Shown here: positions 26,620 to 35,070 of the stretch, one piece after another
Layout: each line of letters starts with the position of its first letter
How positions within the stretch are numbered: position 1 is the first letter of the stretch
NCBI GenBank assembly: GCA_035606665.1
Contig: DATNEY010000034.1
Location: forward strand, 62,001 to 126,000
Reading direction: 5' to 3'
Length of the DNA stretch: 64,000 nt
Source: DASUGC01 sp035606665
GTDB taxonomy: Bacteria > Acidobacteriota > Vicinamibacteria > Vicinamibacterales > SCN-69-37
Notes under the pieces: generated by a model
Told to the model about the DNA's origin: nothing
Seen by the model: the letters and a program-made list of their open reading frames with translations, nothing else
Database searches by the model: none
Program-made: the position numbers and the translations under genes

Positions 26620-26716
26620 GCGGGAGAGCATAAGCCAGAGAGAGACCGCTGTGGTTTTCAACTTGTAGATACCGTTTTAGCAAGAGACCCGTCGTCAGCG
26701 TGTTACCGTCGTCGAG

Positions 26717-27130
26717 GTGTCGCTCCCCAAGTCTCCACCGGTCGCTGTGCGGCTCGATGTCTGGCTCGACGTGGCGTGCCTGTTTCGCACCCGCTCGGAG
26801 GCCCAAAAGGCCTGTAAGGGCGGCAAGGTGGATCTGAACGGCCACGCCGCCAAGCCGCACCGCGAGATCAAAGCGGGAGACGTCATCGAGATTACGAGGC
26901 CTATGGGCCGGCGGCAGCGTGTCGTCGTCCGAGGCCTGGCTGAGCAGCACATCGCCAAGGCCGAGGCCCGTCTGCTCTACGAGGACACCACGCCGCCCCC
27001 GTCCCCCGAAGAGAAGGCCCTGCTCGACCTGATGCGTCTGGCGGGCCCGAAGCGTGGGGGACGGCCTCCGACGACGCCGGATAAGCGCGAACGCAGGCGC
27101 CTCAGGAGCGAGAAGGAGTGGAGCGGGTGA
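26717..27130 (+). CDS. S4-domain RNA-binding protein (Hsp15-like)
   Basis: 137 residues from GTG at 26717. The S4 domain occupies about residues 10-60 (VRLDVWLDVACLFRTRSEAQKACKGGKVDLNG then KAGDVIEI). The tail is basic (KRERRRLRSEKEW). Hsp15 (HslR) binds stalled 50S subunits carrying nascent chains; shared size and layout suggest a similar ribosome-recycling role. Just downstream is the rpsT promoter. Divergent from the M14 peptidase across about 97 bases. Confidence 0.82.
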   Translation: MSLPKSPPVAVRLDVWLDVACLFRTRSEAQKACKGGKVDLNGHAAKPHREIKAGDVIEITRPMGRRQRVVVRGLAEQHIAKAEARLLYEDTTPPPSPEEKALLDLMRLAGPKRGGRPPTTPDKRERRRLRSEKEWSG

Positions 27131-27133
27131 CGG

Positions 27134-27142
27134 TGCTATACT
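27134..27142 (+). promoter_or_regulatory. extended -10 promoter of rpsT
   Basis: TGCTATACT, with hexamer TATACT at 27137-27142, is identical to the hrcA element. No -35 box is seen. It gives a leader of roughly 65 bases before rpsT, with a hairpin GGCCCG-AAAG-CGGGCC at 27154-27169. Confidence 0.65.
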
Positions 27143-27214
27143 TTGGTGTTTCCGGCCCGAAAGCGGGCCCCGCCGTGCCAACGGCTTAAGGCTCAGAGCA
27201 GCGAGGATCTCCTA

Positions 27215-27481
27215 GTGGCTACCCGACATGCATCGGCGATGAAAGCTCATCGCCAGACCCTGAAGCGCACGACGCACAACCGCGAGCTGCGTTCGTCGCT
27301 CAGAACCGCCCTCAAGACCATCCGCGCCGCGATCAACGCCGGCAACACCGCCGAGGCCAAGAGCGCGCTCAGCAAGACGTTTTCGATTGTGGACAAGATG
27401 TCGGCGAAGGGCATCATCCACGACAACGCCGCGGGCCGCTACAAGTCGCGAATCGCACGGCGCGTCCGCGCAACCGCATAG
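27215..27481 (+). CDS. rpsT: 30S ribosomal protein S20
   Basis: 88 residues from GTG at 27215, with GAGG about nine bases upstream; the open frame before it is leader. Basic helical S20 pattern: HASAMKAHRQTLKRTTHNRELRSSLRTALKTIR, then the terminal KGIIHDNAAGRYKSRIARR. S20 binds 16S rRNA early in 30S assembly. The hairpin in the leader could take part in autoregulation. rpsT is convergent with holA, its frequent neighbour, across a heptamer repeat. Confidence 0.95.
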   Translation: MATRHASAMKAHRQTLKRTTHNRELRSSLRTALKTIRAAINAGNTAEAKSALSKTFSIVDKMSAKGIIHDNAAGRYKSRIARRVRATA

Positions 27482-27484
27482 CTC

Positions 27485-27541
27485 AATTCACAACCTACAA
27501 CCAACAATCTGCAGGTTGTCGGTTGCAGGTCGCAGGTTGAT
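27485..27541. repeat. heptamer repeat hairpin between rpsT and holA
   Basis: AACCTAC and AACCAAC words on the left face GCAGGTT, GTCGGTT and GCAGGTC words on the right, an inverted arrangement able to fold. It lies between convergent genes and belongs to the same word family as 3517-3603. Confidence 0.75.
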
Positions 27542-28585
27542 TTAGCGTCCCCAGGTCGGTCTTTGTACTGGCCGTCCCGTCAAGTCCAGCACCAGCCGTT
27601 CGAGTAAGGCGCGTTCGTCGCCGCCGGAGCTCTTGAGTGCGAGATCCGCCCTGAGCAGAGCGTCCATCGCGGACTTGACGCGGTCGGGCGCGGCTGGCGC
27701 GAGCCGCTGAGAGACCCACCATCGCAACTGACCGACGAGCTGGTGCGGCGAGTCACCGCGATCGAATCGTAACGCCGTCTCGCGCAGCGCGCGCGCTGCA
27801 TCGCCGTCTCCAATCGCATTCACGACGCCCCAGTCATCGACGTCCGTTTCGGCAGTGACAACTTCCTCGACGTCCCCGCGCGTGATCTTCTTCTCGCCCC
27901 CGGTGTAGAGGAGCAGACGCTCGATGTCGCCGCGCAGTTTCGAGATGTCGCTGCCGGATCGGTCCAGCAGCATCTGCAGCGCGGCCGGGTCGATGGACTT
28001 GCCTGAGGCCTCGATCTGCACCCGCACCTGACCCGCCGCTTCCTGGCGCGCGTCCCGTCGTTCGCGCGCGTTCTCGCCGCCTAGCCCCTCGAACTCGACG
28101 TGCTGGGCCTTGTCGAGCAACCGCTTCGTCAGGCGCCGGGTCTTGTCGATGCCGGCCGCAACAAATACCAGCGTCGAGAACGGAGCCGGAGAGTCGACGT
28201 AGGCCTCGAGGGGCGCGAGATCAGCGACACCAGCTTCTCCGCTGTCCTCCGCTCCGCTAGCTCCGTCCGCCTCCGTGTCCTCGGCCGCCGCTTTGGCTCT
28301 TGCAGGTTTCAGGAACCGCTCTGCTCGAAGGACCACAACAAGGCGGCGGTCCCCCAGCATCGGAAACACATTCGCGGCGCCGGCGATGTCGATCGGCGAC
28401 CCGCCCTCTTCGCCCGCGTAGATCCGCTCCGCGGCAAACGGCCGGTCCGCCGGGTCGATCAACGCCTCGAAGGCATCGACCATCTGCTCCATCAGGCGGA
28501 CGTCTGCGCCATACAGAACGTAGATCGGCGCCAGGTTCTTCGACTGGATGTGCTTGCGAAGCGCGGACGGATCGAGGGCCGGCAC
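27542..28585 (-). CDS. holA: DNA polymerase III subunit delta
   Basis: 347 residues from GTG at 28585. HolA opens the sliding clamp within the clamp loader. The N-terminal AAA+-like part has APIYVLYGADVRLMEQMVDAFEALI and ERIYAGE; the middle has SDISKLRGDIERLLLYTGGEKKITRGDVEEVV; the C-terminal collar has HQLVGQLRWWVSQRL. An Ala/Glu-rich insert (AAAEDTEADGASGAEDSGEAG) near 100-120 is non-conserved. It starts nine bases after lptE, in the leuS-lptE-holA order common in Gram-negatives. Confidence 0.92.
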   Translation of the reverse strand: MPALDPSALRKHIQSKNLAPIYVLYGADVRLMEQMVDAFEALIDPADRPFAAERIYAGEEGGSPIDIAGAANVFPMLGDRRLVVVLRAERFLKPARAKAAAEDTEADGASGAEDSGEAGVADLAPLEAYVDSPAPFSTLVFVAAGIDKTRRLTKRLLDKAQHVEFEGLGGENARERRDARQEAAGQVRVQIEASGKSIDPAALQMLLDRSGSDISKLRGDIERLLLYTGGEKKITRGDVEEVVTAETDVDDWGVVNAIGDGDAARALRETALRFDRGDSPHQLVGQLRWWVSQRLAPAAPDRVKSAMDALLRADLALKSSGGDERALLERLVLDLTGRPVQRPTWGR

Positions 28586-28594
28586 GGTGACGGA

Positions 28595-29125
28595 CTAGAA
28601 GGCCTCGAGCATGGACGCGACCAGGGTCCGGGCGAAAGACTTCGCGAGGCGAGCCAGCGCGTTCTGATCCTGGCTGAAGACCGCGGCCGGCTGCTCCGTG
28701 GTGCCGGATGGAAGCTCGTAGTCGTCGCTCGCCCGCATGTTGCCGTTTGACCAGAGCACCTTGCTATTGGTGAGGTCCTTGAACTCCACGGTCGCTGAAA
28801 TCGTGATGAGGTACCGCTGCGCCTGGCGGGCGTCATTGAGCGCGGCGACTCCAAACTGGACTGGCCGAACACTGGCGGTGAGTACGGCATCGACGCCCGT
28901 GGCGTCAGGCACCACCGTGTACCTCCCCCTGCTCAACAGTTCCTGCCGGACCGCTTCCGTCAGGATCCGATCCAGCTCCGGTGTTTCCGACAGGTTCGTG
29001 AACATCGGAACACCGATCCGCTTGATGTGAGCGGGAAGCGCGTTCCCCCGCCCCACGAGCGCGTAGCCGCATCCGGATGTCACCACCGCGATTGCCAGCA
29101 ACGCGATTCGGACCGCGCGCCTCAC
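28595..29125 (-). CDS. lptE: LPS-assembly lipoprotein LptE
   Basis: 176 residues. The signal peptide ends in a lipobox (VVTSGCGYAL) with the lipid-bearing Cys at 19. The fold pattern (HIKRIGVPMFTNLSETPELDRILTEAVRQELLSRG) fits the LptE family. LptE plugs and chaperones the LptD barrel that delivers LPS to the cell surface. It overlaps leuS by four bases and lies nine bases before holA. Confidence 0.9.
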   Translation of the reverse strand: MRRAVRIALLAIAVVTSGCGYALVGRGNALPAHIKRIGVPMFTNLSETPELDRILTEAVRQELLSRGRYTVVPDATGVDAVLTASVRPVQFGVAALNDARQAQRYLITISATVEFKDLTNSKVLWSNGNMRASDDYELPSGTTEQPAAVFSQDQNALARLAKSFARTLVASMLEAF

Positions 29126-31677
29126 TTCACCACCACGCTGACCAGTCTGCCCTTCGCCACTATGACTTTGACGATCGTTTTGCCTTCCAAGTGCGGCCGG
29201 ATGGCTGGCGCCGCCAGCGCCGCCGCCTCGATGTCCGGGTCGGCCGCGCTGGCATCGACGACGATGCGCCCCCGCACCTTGCCGTTGACCTGTACGGGGA
29301 TCTCGACGCTCTCTTCGCGCGTCGCCGCCTCATCCCACCCCGGCCAGCCCGCCGCCACAATGCCGCCGGCGTGGCCGAGGCGCTCCCAGAGTTCCTCGGA
29401 GAGATGCGGCGCGAACGGCGACACGAGCAGGATCAGCGCCTCGATGGCCTCCCTGAGAACGGCCGCCGTCTCGGGCCGCTCCACAACCGCGGGCGGTTCA
29501 TCATCGAAGCCGGATGGCCTGACACCGCGCTTGTCGGCAAAGGTACTGAGGTCGTTCACCATCTCCATCAGCGCGGACACCGCGGTATTGAGGTGCATCC
29601 GCGGATCAATGTCGAGCGTCACCCGGCGAATGGTGACATGCGTGCGCCTGCGGACGGCCCGCTCGTCGGCATCGAGCACCATGTCCACGGGTGACCCTGC
29701 GTTCTTGACCGCCGGGGTCAGGTGATCGCACAGACGCCAGATACGGCCCAGGAATTTGGCCGCACCCTCGAGGCCCGTATCGATCCACTCGACTTCCTTC
29801 TCCGGCGGCGCCACGAACATGACATACAGCCGCAGCGCGTCGGCGCCGAATCTCGCGATCATGTCGTCGGGGTCGACGACATTGCCTTTCGACTTCGACA
29901 TGACCGCGCCATGCCTCAGGACCATGCCCTGCGTCAGCAACCGCGTGAACGGCTCATCGATCTTGACGAGTCCCAGGTCGCGGAAGACCCGACTGAAGAA
30001 CCGGGAATAGATCAGGTGCAGGATCGCATGCTCGACACCGCCGCTGTAGAAATCAACCGGCCCCCAGTAGGCCACCTTCGCGGCGTCGAACGGCGCCTTG
30101 TCGTTGTGGGCGTCGCAGAATCGATAGAAGTACCACGACGAATCCACGAACGTGTCCATCGTGTCGGTCTCGCGCTTCGCGGGCTTGCCGCACTTCGGAC
30201 ACGGCGTGTTCACGAACTCCGGGATGTGCGCGAGCGGCGAATCGCCGCGGCCGCTGAACTCCACGACCTTCGGCAGCGCGACCGGCAGCTGATCGTCCGG
30301 TACCGCCACCAGGCCGTCGTCCGGGCAGTGGACGATCGGAATCGGCGTGCCCCAGTAGCGCTGCCGTGAAACACCCCAGTCCTTGAGGCGATACTGGACA
30401 GTCGCTTGGCCGACGCCGCGCGCGGCCGCATCCGCCGTCATCTTCCGGTTCGCGTCGTCCGCCCGCAACCCATCGTAGGGACCCGAGGACACAAGGGTGC
30501 CTTCCCCATCGTAGGACTCGGTCAGCATCTCGGACGTGAGCTTGCGGTCGTCCGGCTGGATGACGACGGTGATGGGCAAGCCGTATTTGCGGGCGAACTC
30601 GAAATCCCGTGCGTCGTGGCCGGGCACACCCATGACGGCGCCGGTGCCGTATTCGCCGAGGACGAAGTTCGCCACCCAGACGGGGACCGGTTGCTTCGTG
30701 AATGGATTGATGACCGTGCGGCCGGTATCGAAACCTTCCTTTTCGACATCGCCGGTCATGCGCGCGGTGCGGTCCTGCGCACGGAATCCCGCCGCGCCCT
30801 TCCGGAGCGCCGAACCATCCGGCGACTCGGACGCAAACCGTTCGACCAGCGGATGTTCTGGCGCGATCACCACGAAGTTGGCGCCGTAGATGGTGTCGAT
30901 GCGCGTGGTGAAGACTTCGATCGCTTGATCGGCGCCCCCCCCTGTACCCCGCCTGCCGCCGTCGATCGGCACAATCGGGAACGCGACCCGTGCGCCGGCG
31001 GATCGACCGATCCAGTTGCGCTGCATGGTGAGGACCTTCTCCGGCCACCCTTCCATGCGATTGAGTTCGTCCAGCAACTCGTCAGCGTACGCGGTGATGC
31101 GCAGATTCCACTGCTCGAGCTCGCGCTGCTCGACAGTCGACCCGCAGCGCCAGCATGTGCCGTCGATGACCTGTTCGTTCGCGAGCACGGTCTGACAGCT
31201 CGGACACCAGTTGACGTTCGACCGCTTGCGGTACGCGAGGCCGCGCTCGAACATGCGCGTGAACAGCCACTGGTTCCAGCGGTAGTAGTCCGGCAGGCAC
31301 GTCGCGAGCTCACGCTCCCACGCGTAGCTGATCCCGAGCCGCTGGAGCTGGCCCTTCATATGCGCGATGTTCTCGAGCGTCCACGTCTCGGGATGAACGT
31401 TGTTCTTGATCGCCGCGTTCTCGGCGGGGAGTCCGAACGCATCCCACCCGAAGGGATGCAGCACGTTGAACCCGCGCATCCTCTTCGTGCGCGCCATGAT
31501 GTCGCCGATCATGTAGTTGCGCACATGCCCGACATGCGCGTGCCCCGAGGGATACGCGAACATCTCGAGGCAATAGAACTTCGGCTTCGACGGGTCCTCT
31601 GTCACCTCAAAGGCACGGTCGTCCACCCATCGTTTCTGCCACTTCTTCTCGATTTCCTGCGGACGATACTCAGACAT
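29122..31677 (-). CDS. leuS: leucine-tRNA ligase
   Basis: 851 residues from ATG at 31677 (SEYRPQEIEKKWQKRW). The frame stays open upstream for 32 codons that read through octamer repeats and are not part of the protein. Class I signature HVGH lies near residue 46 within GHAHVGHVRNYMIGD, and KMSKS is present as VMSKSKGN near 595. The CP1 editing domain (GVPGHDARDFEFA) and two Cys pairs of a zinc knuckle (CPSC and CWRC) are present. First gene of leuS-lptE-holA. Confidence 0.96.
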   Translation of the reverse strand: MSEYRPQEIEKKWQKRWVDDRAFEVTEDPSKPKFYCLEMFAYPSGHAHVGHVRNYMIGDIMARTKRMRGFNVLHPFGWDAFGLPAENAAIKNNVHPETWTLENIAHMKGQLQRLGISYAWERELATCLPDYYRWNQWLFTRMFERGLAYRKRSNVNWCPSCQTVLANEQVIDGTCWRCGSTVEQRELEQWNLRITAYADELLDELNRMEGWPEKVLTMQRNWIGRSAGARVAFPIVPIDGGRRGTGGGADQAIEVFTTRIDTIYGANFVVIAPEHPLVERFASESPDGSALRKGAAGFRAQDRTARMTGDVEKEGFDTGRTVINPFTKQPVPVWVANFVLGEYGTGAVMGVPGHDARDFEFARKYGLPITVVIQPDDRKLTSEMLTESYDGEGTLVSSGPYDGLRADDANRKMTADAAARGVGQATVQYRLKDWGVSRQRYWGTPIPIVHCPDDGLVAVPDDQLPVALPKVVEFSGRGDSPLAHIPEFVNTPCPKCGKPAKRETDTMDTFVDSSWYFYRFCDAHNDKAPFDAAKVAYWGPVDFYSGGVEHAILHLIYSRFFSRVFRDLGLVKIDEPFTRLLTQGMVLRHGAVMSKSKGNVVDPDDMIARFGADALRLYVMFVAPPEKEVEWIDTGLEGAAKFLGRIWRLCDHLTPAVKNAGSPVDMVLDADERAVRRRTHVTIRRVTLDIDPRMHLNTAVSALMEMVNDLSTFADKRGVRPSGFDDEPPAVVERPETAAVLREAIEALILLVSPFAPHLSEELWERLGHAGGIVAAGWPGWDEAATREESVEIPVQVNGKVRGRIVVDASAADPDIEAAALAAPAIRPHLEGKTIVKVIVAKGRLVSVVVK

Positions 31678-31793
31678 GGAATTGATGGATTGATGAATTG
31701 ACTGATTGATGGATTGGATTGACCGATCGACGCCGGACTGACCAATCCCCTCGTCAATCCCTCGATTATCCATCGATCAATCCATCAACACTC
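31678..31793. repeat. octamer repeat with inverted partner upstream of leuS
   Basis: From 31681 the words ATTGATGG, ATTGATGA, ATTGACTG and ATTGATGG run in register, followed by related words. The inverted complement (TCAATCC, CCATCGATCAATCC) lies at about 31755-31790. It fills the whole gap between the HDAC-family stop and the leuS start and could form a long hairpin in the leuS leader. Confidence 0.75.
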
Positions 31794-31800
31794 GAGCGCG

Positions 31801-32715
31801 TCACTCTAACACGCGCGTCGTAAGCTCCAGGCACTCGCGCATGGCGTCGAGGTGGTAACCCCCTTCGCTCACCAGGGCGAGCCGGCGGCTGCAAAGCGCC
31901 CGTGCCGCCTCGTCTACCAGCTTAACGAGATTGGCAAGACCCGCCGAGGTCATGCGCATTCCGCCGAGCGGGTCCCGAACGTGCGCGTCAAATCCAGCGG
32001 AAACGAGGACGATCTCCGGTTTGAATGCCTGCAGTGCCGGTATCACCTGCGTTTCGTAGGCGCGGGCGTACTCGTCATCGGTGGTACCGGCTTCAAGTGG
32101 AATGTTCAGCGTGAAGCCGCGCCCAGGCCCTTCGCCGGTTTCCTCCGCGGCGCCCGTGCCGGGATAGTAGGGAAACTGATGGCTCGACACGAACAGCACG
32201 GACGGATCCCGATAGAACGCAGCCTGGGTGCCGTTGCCGTGGTGCACGTCGATGTCGACGATCGCGACACGCGTCACGCCGTCTGCCCGCAGCGCGGCCG
32301 CGGCGATAGCGATGTTGTTGTAGAGGCAGAACCCCATCGCCCGGCCGGGCTCGGCGTGGTGGCCTGGCGGCCGGACAAAGGCAAATGCGGGCTCGGCTGT
32401 CGCGAACGCGTGACGGGCGGCTTCGATCGCCGCACCGGCGGCAAGGAGCGCCACTTCGTGCGACTCCGGGCTCGTGAACGTGTCGGCGTCGAGCATCGAA
32501 GCGCGGCCGGCGGTCGCCGCGATGGCATCGACGTGCTCGCGCGTGTGAATGCGTGTGAGCTCTTCGATCGTGGCCGGGCGTGGCTCCACGACCCGCCCGC
32601 CACGTCGGGCGAAACCAGCCGCGACATCACCGAAGAGCTCACCGCGCTCCGGCCGTTCCGGATGTCCGGGAGGCGTCGTGTGTTCAATGAAACGTTCGGA
32701 CGAAATCAGGAGCAC
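31801..32715 (-). CDS. histone deacetylase-family (acetoin utilisation/amidohydrolase-like) protein
   Basis: 304 residues from GTG at 32715. Arginase/deacetylase fold with zinc and catalytic residues: RPPGHHAEPGRAMGFCLYNNIA near 115, the DIDVHHGNGTQ ligand loop near 151 and SAGFDAHVRDPLGG near 240. Bacterial members remove acetyl groups from acetyl-lysine, acetylpolyamines or small molecules such as acetoin. The substrate is not predictable here. Its start overlaps the end of the acyltransferase gene by ten bases, so the two are cotranscribed. Confidence 0.9.
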   Translation of the reverse strand: MLLISSERFIEHTTPPGHPERPERGELFGDVAAGFARRGGRVVEPRPATIEELTRIHTREHVDAIAATAGRASMLDADTFTSPESHEVALLAAGAAIEAARHAFATAEPAFAFVRPPGHHAEPGRAMGFCLYNNIAIAAAALRADGVTRVAIVDIDVHHGNGTQAAFYRDPSVLFVSSHQFPYYPGTGAAEETGEGPGRGFTLNIPLEAGTTDDEYARAYETQVIPALQAFKPEIVLVSAGFDAHVRDPLGGMRMTSAGLANLVKLVDEAARALCSRRLALVSEGGYHLDAMRECLELTTRVLE

Positions 32716-33371
32716 AGCGACTGCGCCTCCTCTTCCAGTTCACCCAGTACACGCCCCAGGTGCAGTCTTCCTGCTTCTATCTCCTCGTCGCCCGCGCCAG
32801 TCGGGATCTCGATCGGCGCGCCGACGGCAATCGCGAGGCGCGCGCCCGGCTTGGGCACCTGGTGGCGGTCCCAACTCTTCACGGTCCAGTAGCGATCGGC
32901 TTCGATGTGAAACGGCACGATGGGATGGCCTGTCGCGCTGGCGAGCCATACGGCTCCGGGCTGGACGACGCGGGCCGGCCCGCGTGGTCCGTCAACCGTG
33001 AACGCCGCCGGATAACCGTCAGTCACTTCCCGTCTGAGCTGAGCAAGCGCTCTGGCGCCACCCCGCGACGTCGATCCGCGCGCGGCGTGATAGCCGAAAC
33101 GCCGCATCAACTGCGCGACCCACTCGCCGTCGAAGTTCTCGCTCGTCATCGCGACAACGCCGCGATCCCGGAAGTACAGCGTGGCGCCGAGGATCCGGCC
33201 GTGCCACAGCGCGAGGATCGGCTGGCGCCCCTGCCGCCGCACACGTGCGAGATGCTCAGTGCCGCATTCACGCCAGCTGTAAGTGCTGCCGAGCGCCTCG
33301 ATGACGGGCACGCCGATCGTTGCGATAGCCGTCGCCTTGAACTGGCGCCACGGCGTGAGCCGGGAGGTCAC
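32706..33371 (-). CDS. lysophospholipid acyltransferase-family protein (DUF374)
   Basis: 221 residues from GTG at 33371. DUF374 pattern: ILALWHGRILGATLYFRDRGVVAMTSENFDGEWVAQLMRRFGYHAARGSTSRGG, where HGR stands in for the acyltransferase HxxxxD region, then TVDGPRGPARVVQPGAVWLA. Members lie near LPS lipid A genes in several phyla and are thought to acylate lipid substrates at the inner membrane. It overlaps the ETF-QO stop by four bases and the deacetylase start by ten. Confidence 0.85.
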   Translation of the reverse strand: MTSRLTPWRQFKATAIATIGVPVIEALGSTYSWRECGTEHLARVRRQGRQPILALWHGRILGATLYFRDRGVVAMTSENFDGEWVAQLMRRFGYHAARGSTSRGGARALAQLRREVTDGYPAAFTVDGPRGPARVVQPGAVWLASATGHPIVPFHIEADRYWTVKSWDRHQVPKPGARLAIAVGAPIEIPTGAGDEEIEAGRLHLGRVLGELEEEAQSLCS

Positions 33372-35038
33372 AGGCCTTCGTACTGCGGACCCTCGCCGCC
33401 CTCAGGCGGCACCCAATCGATGATCTGGTACGGATCCATGATGTCGCACGTCTTGCAGTGAACGCAGTTCGACGCGTTGATGTGCAGTTTCTTCGTGCCG
33501 TCCCCGTTGTCGACCATCTCGTAGACCGCCGCGGGACAGAAGCGCGTGCACGGATTCCCGTATTCGACCGTACAGCGCGTCCGGCAGATGTCCGTGTCGT
33601 GAACGATCAGATGCGACGGCTGGTCTTCCAGATGACGCGTCCCGGAGTAATGGACGTTGGTCGCGCGGTCGAACGTCAACTCGCGATCGATTTTCACAGG
33701 CTCGACAGGCGTGTCGGGCGGCGGCGGATTGCCGTTGTAGTAGTCCGCCAGCTTCTCGATGCGCTCGTAGCCGGCATGGGAAGGCATCGGATCCTTGAGC
33801 CACCAGCCGCCGGTCACGAGCGAAAGACCGGAATACATGAGGCCCGCGAGCAGGCCGTGGCCGAACGCCTGATGAACGTTGCGAACGGGATACAGCTCGC
33901 GGCGAATCGGGCTGGACTCGAGCCGGGTCTGGTACGCGGCGAGCTTCGCCGCGCTGACGTCGCCGGCGTGCACCGCCTCGAAGGCGGTCTCGGCGGCGAG
34001 CATCCCTGTCCGCATCGCGAGATGAATGCCCTTGAGCCGCATGGAATTCATGAACCCGCCGGCGTCGCCGGCAATGAGCCCGCCGTCCATGTGCACGCGC
34101 GGTACCGTGTGCCAACCGCCCTCCGGAAGGGCCTTGGCGCCGTACCGGACCATCTTTCCGCCGGCCAGGAGACCCGACACGAACGGATGCTGCTTGAACC
34201 TCTGGAACGCGAGGTGCGGATCGAACATCGGATCCCGATAGTCGAGGCCGCTCACGAATCCAACGGACACAAGACCATCCGGCATGCCGTAGATGAAGGC
34301 GCCGCCAAACTCCTCCGGCTTCAGTGGGTATCCCATCGTATGGATGACCGAGCCCGAGCTGAGGCGATCTTTTGGCACTTCCCAAAGCTCCTTGATGCCG
34401 ATCGCGTACGTCTGCGGGAGCTTGCCCTGATCCAGCGCGAGTCTCTTCGTCAGGACCTTCGTGAGATTGCCACGGACGCCGTCGCAGAAGATCGTGACCT
34501 TCGCCCTGACGTCAACGCCAGGCTCGAACGTCGGCTTCTTCTGGCCCTTCTTGTCGATGCCACGATCGCCGGTGCGCACGCCGGCGATCTTCGATCCGTC
34601 GAACAAGACCTCGGAACCGGCAAATCCACTGAACACGTCGATGCCGCCGGCCGCCTCGACCTGCTCCGCCAGCCACTTGACGAACCTGTTGATCGAGATG
34701 ATGTAGTTACCATGATTCTGCAGCGGGGGCGGAATGATCGGAAAGCGCAGCTTCCCCTTTGACGTCAGGAAGTACACATCGTCGTGATGAACCGCCGCCG
34801 AGAGCGGCGCGCCCTTCTGTTCGAAATCAGGGATGAGGTCGCGCAGCGTGGACGGATCCAGCACCGCGCCGGACAATTCGTGGGCACCCGGTTCGCGCGC
34901 TTTGTCGAGCAGCGCAATCGAGAGTGGCTCACCGCCCCGGGCCTGCTGCAATTGCGACAGCCGGAGGGCCGCTGCCATGCCGGCCGGCCCGCCTCCGACG
35001 ATCAGGATGTCGACGTCCAGCGTCTCGCGTTCGGTCAC
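33368..35038 (-). CDS. electron transfer flavoprotein-ubiquinone oxidoreductase
   Basis: 556 residues from GTG at 35038. The FAD-binding motif DILIVGGGPAGMAAALRLS is N-terminal, with GAHELSGAVLDP. Quinone-site and membrane-association segments follow (GGWHTVPRVHMDGGLIAGDAGGFMNSMRLKGIHLA). A C-terminal 4Fe-4S ferredoxin region carries CTVEYGNPCTRFCP and NCVHCKTCD. It passes electrons from reduced ETF to quinone in the membrane. etfB and etfA lie 6-7 kb away on the same strand. Divergent from lhr, with only 32 bases between the starts. Confidence 0.94.
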   Translation of the reverse strand: MTERETLDVDILIVGGGPAGMAAALRLSQLQQARGGEPLSIALLDKAREPGAHELSGAVLDPSTLRDLIPDFEQKGAPLSAAVHHDDVYFLTSKGKLRFPIIPPPLQNHGNYIISINRFVKWLAEQVEAAGGIDVFSGFAGSEVLFDGSKIAGVRTGDRGIDKKGQKKPTFEPGVDVRAKVTIFCDGVRGNLTKVLTKRLALDQGKLPQTYAIGIKELWEVPKDRLSSGSVIHTMGYPLKPEEFGGAFIYGMPDGLVSVGFVSGLDYRDPMFDPHLAFQRFKQHPFVSGLLAGGKMVRYGAKALPEGGWHTVPRVHMDGGLIAGDAGGFMNSMRLKGIHLAMRTGMLAAETAFEAVHAGDVSAAKLAAYQTRLESSPIRRELYPVRNVHQAFGHGLLAGLMYSGLSLVTGGWWLKDPMPSHAGYERIEKLADYYNGNPPPPDTPVEPVKIDRELTFDRATNVHYSGTRHLEDQPSHLIVHDTDICRTRCTVEYGNPCTRFCPAAVYEMVDNGDGTKKLHINASNCVHCKTCDIMDPYQIIDWVPPEGGEGPQYEGL

Positions 35039-35070
35039 GAACCAGGATCATATCGCGCTACGATTGTTGG

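Noticed and set aside
31678..31773. 32-codon extension of leuS (SIQSINQSIHQSIN)
   Set aside because: Encoded by octamer repeats; conserved LeuRS starts at SEYRPQEIEKKW.
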